Shown one piece after another: positions 28,480 through 36,400 of a stretch of 64,000 nucleotides of DNA (positions are counted from its first letter, which is position 1; each line of letters begins with the position of its first letter). A program made the translations under genes and the position numbers. Below the pieces are notes generated by a model. It saw only the letters and a list, made by a program, of their open reading frames with translations. It did no database searches and was not told where the DNA came from. The stretch comes from Pseudomonas sp. L5B5 (GTDB lineage: Bacteria; Pseudomonadota; Gammaproteobacteria; Pseudomonadales; Pseudomonadaceae): NCBI RefSeq assembly GCF_020520285.1, contig NZ_CP084742.1, positions 248,001-312,000 of the forward strand, in the 5' to 3' direction.

Positions 28480-29214
28480 TTACCCGCCTGCCGCCTGATC
28501 GGCACTCCGGCGCTTGCGGTCAAACTCCGCGGGCGCTCCGGCCTGGCGAAACGTCAGGTTGATGCGTTGCCGGCCAAGCAGGGGGTGGGCCCCGTCCTTG
28601 ACTGGCAGGACCCCGTGATAGCGCAAGCGATCCACGCCACCCCAGACCACCACGTCGCCGTGCAGCAACGGGATTCGCAGGCTCCTGTCGCTGCGTTGCG
28701 GGCCGCCGAACAGGAATACTGCCGGCAAGCCCAGGGACAGGGACACGATGGGCGCGCTGTAGTCGCGCTCGTTCTTGTCCTGGTGCAGGGACATCTTCGC
28801 TCCGGGGCGATAGCAATTGATCAGGCACGAGTCGGGGGCGAATCCGGCGAAACCTGCAGCGTCTGCCGCGGCCTCGGCCAGTTGCCGGAATACCTCGGGC
28901 ATGGCCGGCCAGGGACGGCCGCTCTGCGGATCGATCGGGCTGTAGCGATAGCCGCTGCGGTCGGTGGTCCAGCCCAGGTGCCCGCAACTGCTCAGCCCTA
29001 CCGACATGGTGAAGCCGCCCGGGGTGAGCATGTGCCGAAAGGGCGCCTCGGCCAGCACCTGCTCCAGCGCCGGCAGCAGGCGTTCGATCCAGGGCAGGGC
29101 GAACCCATGCAGCGCTCGCGATTGTGGGCCTAGCCGCTCGGTACGCGCTGGCTGTTGCAGTTGCTCCTCGCTGAACAGTCCGAGGCTGGCCGGGGCTTCA
29201 TCACTACAGTGCAT
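28480..29214 (-). CDS. alkB: AlkB alpha-ketoglutarate-dependent DNA demethylase
   Basis: The 244-residue protein has the AlkB core. TMSVGLSSCGHLGWTTDRSGYRY binds substrate, and SCLINCYRPGAKMSLHQDKNE supplies the His-x-Asp iron pair. The distal histidine is in LRYHGVLPVKDG, and RINLTFRQ provides the 2-oxoglutarate-binding arginine. It oxidatively removes methyl groups from 1-methyladenine and 3-methylcytosine. It overlaps the upstream oxygenase gene by 11 bases and lies 31 bases before ada, giving an alkylation-repair operon. Confidence 0.93.
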   Translation of the reverse strand: MHCSDEAPASLGLFSEEQLQQPARTERLGPQSRALHGFALPWIERLLPALEQVLAEAPFRHMLTPGGFTMSVGLSSCGHLGWTTDRSGYRYSPIDPQSGRPWPAMPEVFRQLAEAAADAAGFAGFAPDSCLINCYRPGAKMSLHQDKNERDYSAPIVSLSLGLPAVFLFGGPQRSDRSLRIPLLHGDVVVWGGVDRLRYHGVLPVKDGAHPLLGRQRINLTFRQAGAPAEFDRKRRSADQAAGG

Positions 29215-29920
29215 CGTGGAAAATCACTCCGAGGGTATGGCGCTGGCCACTGTGGACACGGCTGACGCCGTGGCGCATGGTCACTCGGTAATGGCCGCGG
29301 GAGCCTTTTACCGGCCGATGATGCACGGCGAACAGCAACCCATCACCTTGCTTCAGGCCAACGACCTGCGGCCGCGATTGCATGCGTGGGCGCTGTTCGG
29401 TGAGCACCAGTTCGCCGCCGGTGAAGTCCATCTCGGGCTGCGACAGCAGGAAGACGGCCTGCAAGGGAAATACATGCTCACCGTAGAGGTCCTGGTGCAG
29501 GCAGTTGTAGTCCCCGGCCCCGTATTGCAGCAACAGGGGGGTGGGCCGTTCCTGGCCGGCGCCATGGCAGCGCTCGAGAAAGTCGGTGTGCTGCTCGGGG
29601 TAGCGGATGTCGATGTCCATGGTCTGGTTCCAGCGGTTGGCGATCGCCACCAGGCGCGGGTATAGCTGGTGGCGCAACCGGGCGACGAGCTCGGGCAGCG
29701 GATAACGAAAATACTGGTACTGGCCCAGGCCGAAACCATGGCGGGCCATCAGCACGCGGGAACGGAACAACTCGTCCTGTGGGTAGAGCCGGGCCAGGGC
29801 CTGGCACTCATCGACGCTCAGCAGGCCATCAAGGCGGGCACAACCGTCCTGGTCGAGGGCCTGCTCGATACAGGCCCAGTCCAGTTCTTGCAGGCGTTGT
29901 GGCAGAGAGGGAGTGGTCAT
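29204..29920 (-). CDS. 2-oxoglutarate/Fe(II)-dependent oxygenase
   Basis: The 238-residue protein is a second non-heme iron oxygenase of the prolyl-4-hydroxylase-like fold. TPLLLQYGAGDYNCLHQDLYGEHVFP holds the His-x-Asp pair and FTGGELVLTEQRPRMQSRP follows the core strand. The distal His is in YRVTMRHGVSRVHSG. It heads the alkB-ada unit, so a role in alkylation or nucleic-acid repair is likely, although related members act on other substrates. AGGATA precedes the ATG. Confidence 0.88.
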   Translation of the reverse strand: MTTPSLPQRLQELDWACIEQALDQDGCARLDGLLSVDECQALARLYPQDELFRSRVLMARHGFGLGQYQYFRYPLPELVARLRHQLYPRLVAIANRWNQTMDIDIRYPEQHTDFLERCHGAGQERPTPLLLQYGAGDYNCLHQDLYGEHVFPLQAVFLLSQPEMDFTGGELVLTEQRPRMQSRPQVVGLKQGDGLLFAVHHRPVKGSRGHYRVTMRHGVSRVHSGQRHTLGVIFHDAL

Positions 29921-30009
29921 GACACGGGTATCCTGGGCAGGGAACGGATTCCAGTCAGTCTGCGGCCCGTCAGCATGGCGGGCACTCCGCTACTTGCGCT
30001 TGAATCCGG

Positions 30010-30177
30010 TTACAAGGCCTTGCTCACACTGACTTCGCTGATCACGTCGGCCTGGCCGTGCAAGGCCTGCAACGCGGCCAGGGCTTCTTGTGCCGTGCCG
30101 CTCTCGAGTTGGGCGAATTCGAAGCGGCGCTCGCCGTTGAGCTTGTATTTGATGACGTACTTGGTGGTCTTGGACAC
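30010..30177 (-). CDS. Small conserved protein (55 aa) downstream of the DUF1883 gene
   Basis: A GTG at 30177 with AGGTAGC upstream opens a frame beginning SKTTKYVIKYKLNGERRFEF and ending ADVISEVSVSKAL. It reads as an alpha-beta fold with alternating strands. It is 40 bases downstream of the DUF1883 gene on the same strand, so the two are probably co-expressed. No function is known. An earlier TTG is possible but lacks a ribosome site. Confidence 0.65.
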   Translation of the reverse strand: MSKTTKYVIKYKLNGERRFEFAQLESGTAQEALAALQALHGQADVISEVSVSKAL

Positions 30178-30217
30178 GGGGCTACCTGTTTGTCGCAAGG
30201 AGGAGGGCGCGCGCAAC

Positions 30218-30520
30218 CTAGCGCAGTTTCGAGGTGGAGCGGCGGACGATGCGAATCGAGTGGGTCAGGTTCGGCTTGCGGGTCACGCTGATGGCACGGC
30301 GGCTGACGGTGTCGATGGTGATGTTCCAGAAGCCAGTACTGGGTGCGACGATCTTCGCCGGGAACTTGTCGAAAGCGCCACCGTGGTAGGTATGTCGGCC
30401 GCCGTTCTTGAAACTGCGAAAGTTAGCGTCGTTCATCAGGCGGATGTTGCAGGCCTGGGAGCACTCGATGACGACGATGTCGTCTTCGTTCAGGTGCTCG
30501 CGCTGGTGGATGAATTTCAT
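30218..30520 (-). CDS. DUF1883-domain protein
   Basis: The 100-residue protein begins MKFIHQREHLNEDDIVVIEC, the typical start of DUF1883. It then has NIRLMNDANFRSFKNGGRHTY and a strand-rich second half, FPAKIVAPSTGFWNITIDTV. It is basic and soluble, with no signal peptide. The family is uncharacterised. DUF1883 has been found fused to TIR domains elsewhere, which hints at a nucleotide- or protein-binding role. It starts at ATG 30520. Confidence 0.88.
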   Translation of the reverse strand: MKFIHQREHLNEDDIVVIECSQACNIRLMNDANFRSFKNGGRHTYHGGAFDKFPAKIVAPSTGFWNITIDTVSRRAISVTRKPNLTHSIRIVRRSTSKLR

Positions 30521-30728
30521 CGGGACTCCAGAAAGCCAATTGCGGCTAAAGCAAAAACGTTTGCGTGGGCGGTGCTGCAGTTTATCAGGCCCAAGGGTTT
30601 ATTATTCGGCCTCGCCGTCGAGCTTTGACAATTTAAAACAGTTATTTGGATTTTTATCGGCGATAAAGCCGGGCCTCCGGAGAAAAACGGCGAACTGAGT
30701 GTCGGAGGGACTTTACTGGAGATTTTCT

Positions 30729-31082
30729 ATGAAGCGGTGGGTGTGGGTACTGGCATTGGCAATCGGTGGTTGTTCCACCGTCTCGGATATCAACCAGACG
30801 CCACCGACCTTGAACGTGATTTCCGGCAAGAAGCCCGAGGATTACGCCAAGTGCCTGGCCGCCAGGCTGGCCGACAGCCGTGGTGCCTTGCAGCTCGAGC
30901 CGAACAAGGCCGGGGGATACCGGGTGATCATCCCGCAAAGCTTGTCATCGGCACCGGCGGCCATCTTCTATATCGACGAACGTTCCGGTGGTAGCAGCAT
31001 CAAGCTGCACGAGCAGATGTCCAACAATCCATTGCGTCCCCAGGATGTGCTCAAGGCCGGGGAGCGCTGCATCTCCGGCTGA
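30729..31082 (+). CDS. Small lipoprotein
   Basis: The 117-residue protein starts at ATG 30729 with TGGAG upstream. The sequence MKRWVWVLALAIGGCSTVSD has a type II signal peptide and lipobox (IGGC), so the mature protein begins at Cys15 and is membrane-anchored. The residue after cysteine is Ser, consistent with outer-membrane sorting. The rest has two cysteines (YAKCLAARLADSR and GERCISG) likely to form a disulfide, and no recognisable family. The first ten codons of the upstream extension are not used. Confidence 0.8.
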   Translation: MKRWVWVLALAIGGCSTVSDINQTPPTLNVISGKKPEDYAKCLAARLADSRGALQLEPNKAGGYRVIIPQSLSSAPAAIFYIDERSGGSSIKLHEQMSNNPLRPQDVLKAGERCISG

Positions 31083-31138
31083 AAAAGTTGGCGACAAGCC
31101 TGCGCGGTGTCCTGCATCTAATTGGTAGGGGCACTGGC

Positions 31139-31305
31139 TAATGCCTGTCAGTTAAGCAAGGTGATCACCGTAGGAGCAGCCGGTCGACGCTCGATTGCTC
31201 GCGATGGTCGGTAACGTTAGCGCGTGTTCACTGGATAAACACAGCGCTCTGAAGTCCATCGCGGGCAAGCCTCGCTCCTACAATTTCCTTAACTGATCGG
31301 CATTA
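31139..31305. mobile_element. 167-bp MITE-like inverted-repeat element, copy B
   Basis: This copy begins TAATGCCTGTCAGTTAAG and ends CTTAACTGATCGGCATTA, matching the termini and length of copy A (18926-19092) at about nine of ten positions over the whole element. The target duplication GGGGCACTGGC occurs at 31128-31138 and 31306-31316. The element lies between the lipoprotein gene and tsdBA in a 386-base region with no other gene. It carries no coding sequence, so it must depend on a transposase encoded elsewhere. Confidence 0.8.
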
Positions 31306-31468
31306 GGGGCACTGGCGGGGTTTTTTATTGGCTGCAGAAATGGCCCCAGGCCCCGAGTATTCCAGTGTTGGCGGGCAATTGGGCGTTGTCGGTGTGGATC
31401 TATTGACCTACTATTCGTCTGCTTATATCAAGTAAGTCTAAGCATATAACTAGAATAATGGAGTTCAT

Positions 31469-32119
31469 ATGATCCCACTGGATCGAATGCTATTGAGTGG
31501 CCTGATGCTGCTTTTTGTGCAATCTGCCCATGCCGTGGACGGGCAGAAAGTCTTCACCCAGGGCGGTTCCCAGCCGGGAGCGGCAGCCTGCCTGGCCTGT
31601 CATGGCGCGGACGGGATGGGCTTGGCGCCCGCCGGTTTCCCACGCCTTGCCGGGCTGCCGGCAGGTTATCTGAGCAAGCAGCTGCATGATTTTCGCAGTG
31701 GTGCTCGCACCAGTCCGGTCATGCAGCCGCTGGCCAAGGCACTGACCGAAGACGAAATCACCGCGGTGACCGCCACGCTGGCCGCCATGCCTGTTCCGAA
31801 AACCCTCCCGGCCAGTCGCAGCCAGTCGGCCGTTGGTGTTGGTGAGCGCCTGGCCTTGCGAGGCGCCTGGGATCGGCAGGTGCCCGAGTGCGTCAGTTGT
31901 CACGGCCCTGGCGGGGTGGGGGTCGGCCAGGCATTTCCGCCGCTGGCCGGACAGCCTGCCACTTATCTGGTGGCGCAGTTGAACGCCTGGCGTGAAGGTA
32001 CACGGCACAATGACCCCAATGACCTGATGGGGCATATCGCCAAATCCCTGAGCGCCGAAGAAGTGACCGCAGTGGCGGACTACTTCGCCAGTCTGAGCCA
32101 GAAGGAGACACGCCCATGA
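31469..32119 (+). CDS. tsdB: Diheme c-type cytochrome, TsdB-like
   Basis: The 216-residue periplasmic protein has an N-terminal signal peptide (MIPLDRMLLSGLMLLFVQSA) and two heme sites, CLACH (about residue 40) and CVSCH (about 138), in duplicated c4-type domains each with a distal methionine region. In tsdBA operons TsdB is the diheme electron acceptor of the thiosulfate dehydrogenase TsdA. Its last codons overlap the tsdA start as ATGA, so translation is coupled. GGAG lies upstream of the ATG. The name follows from the pairing, and c4 function elsewhere is possible. Confidence 0.8.
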   Translation: MIPLDRMLLSGLMLLFVQSAHAVDGQKVFTQGGSQPGAAACLACHGADGMGLAPAGFPRLAGLPAGYLSKQLHDFRSGARTSPVMQPLAKALTEDEITAVTATLAAMPVPKTLPASRSQSAVGVGERLALRGAWDRQVPECVSCHGPGGVGVGQAFPPLAGQPATYLVAQLNAWREGTRHNDPNDLMGHIAKSLSAEEVTAVADYFASLSQKETRP

Positions 32120-33036
32120 AGCCATTGATTGCAGGGGCGTTGCTGACGGCGCTGGCGAGCCAGGTGCAAGCGGCCGGCATTGCCATGGAAGACCAGTCGC
32201 AGATCCAGGCGCCGAGTGCGGCTGCTCACGCCGAGTATTTCCAGCCGCCTGCCGAGAGCGAACTGCCAGACAACGCCTACGGCAAGCTGGTGCGCGAGGG
32301 GTATGCGCTGTTCGTCGATACCAAGCGCCTGGCGCCGCAATATGTGGGCAACGGCCTCAATTGCAGCAACTGCCACCTCGACCAGGGGCGCCTGGCCAAC
32401 TCAGCCCCGCTGTGGGGCGCTTATCCGATGTACCCCGCTTATCGCAAGAAAAACGACAAGGTCAACACCTTTGCCGAACGCTTGCAGGGCTGTTTCCAGT
32501 TCAGCATGAACGGCGGCAAGCCTCCGGCAGCGGACAGTCCGCAAATCACTGCGCTGTCGGTGTATGCCTACTGGTTGGCGAGCAAGGCGCCCTTGGGGGT
32601 GGAGCTGCCAGGGCGTGGCTACCCTGATGTGGCACAGCCGGCCAAGGGCTATGACCTCAAGCGCGGCGCTGCGGTGTACCAGGCGCAATGTGCGGTCTGT
32701 CACGGGGAGCAGGGCCAGGGACAGAAGGCCGGTGCGGACTACGTCATGCCGCCACTCTGGGGCAAGGACTCCTACAACTGGGGAGCGGGGATGCATCGGA
32801 TCAATACCGCGGCCTCCTTCATCAAGCACAACATGCCCCTTGGCAAGGGTGGCAGCTTGAGCGACGAGCAGGCGTGGGACGTCGCGGCCTTCGTCAACAG
32901 TCACGAGCGGCCCCAGGATCCGCGCCTGGTGGATGGCTCGATCGAGAAGACCCGCGTCAAGTTTCACGCCAATGATGGAGTGAATCTGTACGGGCAGACG
33001 GTGGATGGCGTGCTGATCGGCCAAGGTATCCGATAA
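32116..33036 (+). CDS. tsdA: TsdA-like thiosulfate dehydrogenase (tetrathionate-forming)
   Basis: The 306-residue diheme cytochrome has a signal peptide ending near VQAA. The heme 1 motif is CSNCH at residues 83-87, and the residues after it (HLDQGRLANSAPLWGAYPMY) and FAERLQGCFQFSMNG match TsdA, including Cys126, which sits where TsdA has the unusual His/Cys axial cysteine. The second heme is CAVCH near residue 195. It interconverts thiosulfate and tetrathionate in the periplasm. Direction cannot be told from the sequence. Confidence 0.85.
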   Translation: MKPLIAGALLTALASQVQAAGIAMEDQSQIQAPSAAAHAEYFQPPAESELPDNAYGKLVREGYALFVDTKRLAPQYVGNGLNCSNCHLDQGRLANSAPLWGAYPMYPAYRKKNDKVNTFAERLQGCFQFSMNGGKPPAADSPQITALSVYAYWLASKAPLGVELPGRGYPDVAQPAKGYDLKRGAAVYQAQCAVCHGEQGQGQKAGADYVMPPLWGKDSYNWGAGMHRINTAASFIKHNMPLGKGGSLSDEQAWDVAAFVNSHERPQDPRLVDGSIEKTRVKFHANDGVNLYGQTVDGVLIGQGIR

Positions 33037-33055
33037 ACTATTGTCCATCGTCAAC

Positions 33056-33096
33056 GATGCCGCCCGGGCTCCCGCCTTGGCGGCATCGTCTTTTTT
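33056..33096 (+). terminator. Terminator of tsdBA
   Basis: GATGCCGCC (33056-33064) pairs with GGCGGCATC (33079-33087), followed by GTC and six T residues. It ends just before the ribosome site of the next gene. Confidence 0.75.
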
Positions 33097-33106
33097 GGGA
33101 GAAGGC

Positions 33107-33337
33107 ATGAAGCGGGAACACGTCAGGGAAAAGCATGCAGAGGGCTTGATCTCTGCCACCCATGTGATCCAGAACCCGGCCAATTCCGGGGAGTGGATCG
33201 TGTTTTTCAAGAAAAGCGCCGGGCGCAGCTACTTCCTGGTGGATGACAGCGATGAGGTCGAGTCCTTCGCTCGTCTCGATGACGTGATCGACACCCTCCG
33301 CGGCCTGGGGATCAAGTTTGCCGAGATCCACATGTAG
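33107..33337 (+). CDS. Small conserved hypothetical protein (76 aa)
   Basis: ATG 33107 with GGGAGAAGG upstream opens a frame reading MKREHVREKHAEGLISATHV, then GEWIVFFKKSAGRSYFLVDD, ending in LRGLGIKFAEIHM. It looks like a compact alpha-beta domain without signal peptide or membrane helix. It resembles a small protein common in Pseudomonas genomes, but no function is known. The start is placed after the tsdBA terminator, and an earlier extension through that hairpin is unlikely. Confidence 0.75.
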   Translation: MKREHVREKHAEGLISATHVIQNPANSGEWIVFFKKSAGRSYFLVDDSDEVESFARLDDVIDTLRGLGIKFAEIHM

Positions 33338-33348
33338 CAAGTGCTCCG

Positions 33349-33630
33349 CTACTTGCAAACCACCACTACGCTGCGGCTTTTGTAGTTGCCCACGTCGGCT
33401 CCCAGGGTCTTGTCGTCTGCACTGAGAGCCGGGGTGCCTTTGGTGCTGACAATCCGATAGCCGGTTCCCGCACAGGAGGCCTCGGCCTTTTCATAACAGC
33501 TGGTCCAGGATCCGGCTTCCCCGGAGCAGTCTATGCTCAAGGCCTGTTCGCCATTGGCCAGGTAAGTGTCGGAGGCCGTGGCACAGCCGCCGAGGGCCAG
33601 TACCGCGCAGATCGCAAACAGTCTGTTCAT
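33349..33630 (-). CDS. Small lipoprotein with disulfide pattern
   Basis: The 93-residue protein starts at the ATG at 33630: MNRLFAICAVLALGGCATAS has a lipobox (LGGC), so the mature protein is lipid-anchored. Mature cysteines occur in SIDCSG, TSCYEKAEASCAG and VVVVCK, enough for two disulfides. A C-terminal SVVVVC strand is shared with small Pseudomonas lipoproteins of unknown role. No good ribosome site is seen, and translation from an earlier start would remove the signal peptide. It converges with the 33107 gene. Confidence 0.7.
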   Translation of the reverse strand: MNRLFAICAVLALGGCATASDTYLANGEQALSIDCSGEAGSWTSCYEKAEASCAGTGYRIVSTKGTPALSADDKTLGADVGNYKSRSVVVVCK

Positions 33631-34070
33631 GAGGGATTTCGTCGTCTTGGAGAGGGGAGAGGTTGATGGCGATGCTATAGCTATTGGCCACAAGGGTACA
33701 GGGGCACAGTTGCGCCTCTGGTTGTCCCTCGGAAACGCTTGGAAAGGCATGCAATGCGGGGGTGAGAGGTCGGTTCAGACCTCTTGCCGGGTGCCATCAC
33801 TGGATGCAGAGAGAAGGCCTGAACATGGAGCAAACGCGTTAAGCGAAGGGCTGCCCGATATCCTTCTCGCCAGTGCTGGAAGTACCGGTCTACAAGCCTT
33901 GCGGCACAATGAAGGCTTTTCTCGCGAGGGATCTGATGGATGCTGCGGAACTATCTGATGCTTTATTTCTCTATGATGGCAGCGGTTAGCCAGCGAGGGG
34001 CATTGTAAGGTGCTCGCCGCCTGATTAGACTGCGCCGAAACTCGTACGCACAGCCTTTTTAAGGACTTTT
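33631..34070. other. Intergenic region upstream of galU
   Basis: These 440 bases contain no supported gene. A small hairpin (GAGGTC and GACCTC around 33767-33784) is visible, and the last 60 bases before galU should hold its promoter. I see no repeat or regulatory motif beyond this. Confidence 0.45.
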
Positions 34071-34910
34071 ATGATCAAGAAATGCTTGTTCCCAGCAGCC
34101 GGTTACGGTACTCGCTTCCTGCCAGCGACTAAAGCCATGCCCAAAGAAATGCTGCCGGTGGTGAACAAGCCACTGATCCAGTACGGCGTAGAAGAAGCGC
34201 TGGATGCCGGATTGAATGAAATCTCCATCGTGACCGGTCGCGGCAAGCGTGCCCTCGAAGACCACTTCGACATCAGTTACGAGTTGGAAAACCAGATCAA
34301 GGGCACTGACAAAGAGAAATACCTGGTCGGTATCCGCAAGCTGCTGGACGAGTGCTCCTTCTCCTACACCCGTCAAACCGAGATGAAGGGCCTGGGCCAC
34401 GCCATCCTGACCGGCCGTCCGCTGATCGGTGACGAACCTTTCGCTGTGGTGCTGGCGGACGACCTGTGCGTCAACCTCGAAGGCGACGGCGTTCTGACCC
34501 AGATGGTCAAGCTGTACAAGCAGTTCCGCTGCTCGATCGTGGCCATCCAGGAAGTCGATCCGCAGGAAACCAACAAGTACGGCGTGATTGCTGGCGAGAT
34601 GATCCGTGACGATATCTACCGCGTCCACAGCATGGTCGAGAAGCCAAAGCCGGAAGATGCGCCATCGAACCTGGCGATCATTGGTCGTTACATCCTGACT
34701 CCGGACATCTTCGACCTGATCGAGCAGACCGAGCCGGGCAAGGGCGGTGAGATCCAGATCACCGACGCCCTGATGAAGCAGGCACAGAACGGCTGCGTGA
34801 TGGCCTACAAGTTCAAGGGCAAGCGTTTCGACTGCGGTGGCGCCGAAGGCTACATCGATGCGACCAACTTCTGCTTCGAGAACTTCTACAAGACCGGCAA
34901 GGCTTATTGA
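34071..34910 (+). CDS. galU: UTP-glucose-1-phosphate uridylyltransferase
   Basis: The 279-residue nucleotidyltransferase begins MIKKCLFPAAGYGTRFLPAT, the UTP-binding loop, followed by KAMPKEMLPVVNKPLIQYG. ADDLCVNLEGDG-type metal-binding Asp (VLADDLCV) and the sugar-binding region GGEIQITDALMKQ complete the family pattern. It makes UDP-glucose for lipopolysaccharide core, trehalose and exopolysaccharide. A ribosome site (AAGGA) is 7 bases upstream. It is followed by a terminator and then gor, as in other Pseudomonas. Confidence 0.97.
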   Translation: MIKKCLFPAAGYGTRFLPATKAMPKEMLPVVNKPLIQYGVEEALDAGLNEISIVTGRGKRALEDHFDISYELENQIKGTDKEKYLVGIRKLLDECSFSYTRQTEMKGLGHAILTGRPLIGDEPFAVVLADDLCVNLEGDGVLTQMVKLYKQFRCSIVAIQEVDPQETNKYGVIAGEMIRDDIYRVHSMVEKPKPEDAPSNLAIIGRYILTPDIFDLIEQTEPGKGGEIQITDALMKQAQNGCVMAYKFKGKRFDCGGAEGYIDATNFCFENFYKTGKAY

Positions 34911-34933
34911 TAGCTGCTGTACGGGTTTGTCGG

Positions 34934-34958
34934 AAAAGCCACCTTCGGGTGGCTTTTT
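34934..34958 (+). terminator. Terminator of galU
   Basis: AGCCACC and GGTGGCT form a stem with a UUCG-type tetraloop, followed by five T residues. It separates galU from gor. Confidence 0.85.
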
Positions 34959-35041
34959 CATTTGTCGCCCTTATGTAAATCCTCTGCGCTGACCCGATCG
35001 CCATCTGCGGTTATGCTTGTCAGCCTGCCTGGGAGAGTGAA

Positions 35042-36400
35042 ATGGCCTACGATTTTGATCTTTATGTAATTGGCGCCGGTTCCGGCGGTGTGCGTTGCGC
35101 GCGATTCGCAGCGGGTTTCGGCGCTAAAGTCGCGGTCGCAGAAAGCCGCTATCTGGGGGGCACCTGCGTCAACGTCGGTTGCGTGCCGAAAAAGCTGCTG
35201 GTGTACGGCGCGCATTTCGCCGAAGACTTCGAGCAGGCCTCGGGTTTTGGCTGGTCCCTGGGCGAGGCGAATTTCGATTGGGCGACCCTGATCGCCAACA
35301 AGGATCGCGAGATCCATCGTCTCAACGGCATCTACCGCAACCTGCTGGTCAACAGTGGCGTGACCCTGCATGAAGGCCACGCCAAGCTGATCGACCCGCA
35401 TCAGGTAGAGGTCAACGGCCAGCGCTACACTGCCAAGCACATCCTCATCGCCACCGGCGGCTGGCCACAGATCCCGGACATTCCTGGGCGTGAGCATGCC
35501 ATCAGCTCCAACGAGGCCTTTTTCCTCAAGGAGCTGCCCAAGCGCGTGCTGGTGGTAGGTGGTGGCTACATCGCGGTGGAATTTGCCGGGATCTTCCATG
35601 GCCTGGGTGCCGACACCCAGCTGCTGTACCGCGGCGAGCTGTTCCTGCGCGGTTTTGATGGCGCAGTGCGCAAGCATTTGCAGGAAGAACTGACCAAGCG
35701 GGGCTTGGGTCTGCAGTTCAATGCGGACATCGAGCGCATCGACAAGCAGGCTGACGGCAGTCTTGAGGTCACCCTCAAGGACGGGCGCAAGCTGACTGCC
35801 GATTGTGTGTTCTACGCCACTGGGCGCCGGCCGATGCTGGACAACCTGGGGCTGGAGAATACCGGCGTGAAGCTCGACAAGCGCGGCTTCGTCGAGGTGG
35901 ACGAGCAGTACCAGAGCAGCGAACCGTCGATCCTGGCCATTGGCGATGTCATCGGTCGCGTGCAGCTGACGCCCGTGGCCCTGGCCGAAGGCATGGCCGT
36001 GGCTCGACGCCTGTTCAAGCCCGAGCAGTATCGTCCGGTGGATTACCAGATGATTCCTACGGCGGTGTTCAGCCTGCCGAACATCGGTACCGTCGGTCTC
36101 ACCGAAGAGCAGGCGCGGGAAGCAGGGCACAAGGTGCAGATTTTCGAAAGCCGGTTCCGGCCGATGAAGCTGACCCTGACCGACTGCCAGGAGCGCACCC
36201 TGATGAAGCTGGTGGTGGACGCCGACAGTGAAAAGGTCCTGGGTTGCCACATGGTTGGCCCGGATGCCGGTGAAATCGTTCAGGGCCTGGCGATTGCCTT
36301 GAAGGCCGGGGCGACCAAGCGCGACTTCGACGAAACCATCGGCGTGCACCCGACGGCTGCCGAAGAGTTCGTCACCATGCGCACCCCTGCCGGGAGCTGA
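35042..36400 (+). CDS. gor: Glutathione reductase
   Basis: The 452-residue FAD/NADPH enzyme has the N-terminal dinucleotide fold [20 protein letters not shown] and the redox disulfide [19 protein letters not shown]. The NADPH fold is [20 protein letters not shown], and the catalytic His-Glu of the partner subunit lies in [13 protein letters not shown]. It keeps glutathione reduced in the cytoplasm. The YGA variant after KKLLV is typical of Pseudomonas and cyanobacteria. The ATG at 35042 follows GGGAGAGTGA. Confidence 0.97.
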   Translation: MAYDFDLYVIGAGSGGVRCARFAAGFGAKVAVAESRYLGGTCVNVGCVPKKLLVYGAHFAEDFEQASGFGWSLGEANFDWATLIANKDREIHRLNGIYRNLLVNSGVTLHEGHAKLIDPHQVEVNGQRYTAKHILIATGGWPQIPDIPGREHAISSNEAFFLKELPKRVLVVGGGYIAVEFAGIFHGLGADTQLLYRGELFLRGFDGAVRKHLQEELTKRGLGLQFNADIERIDKQADGSLEVTLKDGRKLTADCVFYATGRRPMLDNLGLENTGVKLDKRGFVEVDEQYQSSEPSILAIGDVIGRVQLTPVALAEGMAVARRLFKPEQYRPVDYQMIPTAVFSLPNIGTVGLTEEQAREAGHKVQIFESRFRPMKLTLTDCQERTLMKLVVDADSEKVLGCHMVGPDAGEIVQGLAIALKAGATKRDFDETIGVHPTAAEEFVTMRTPAGS

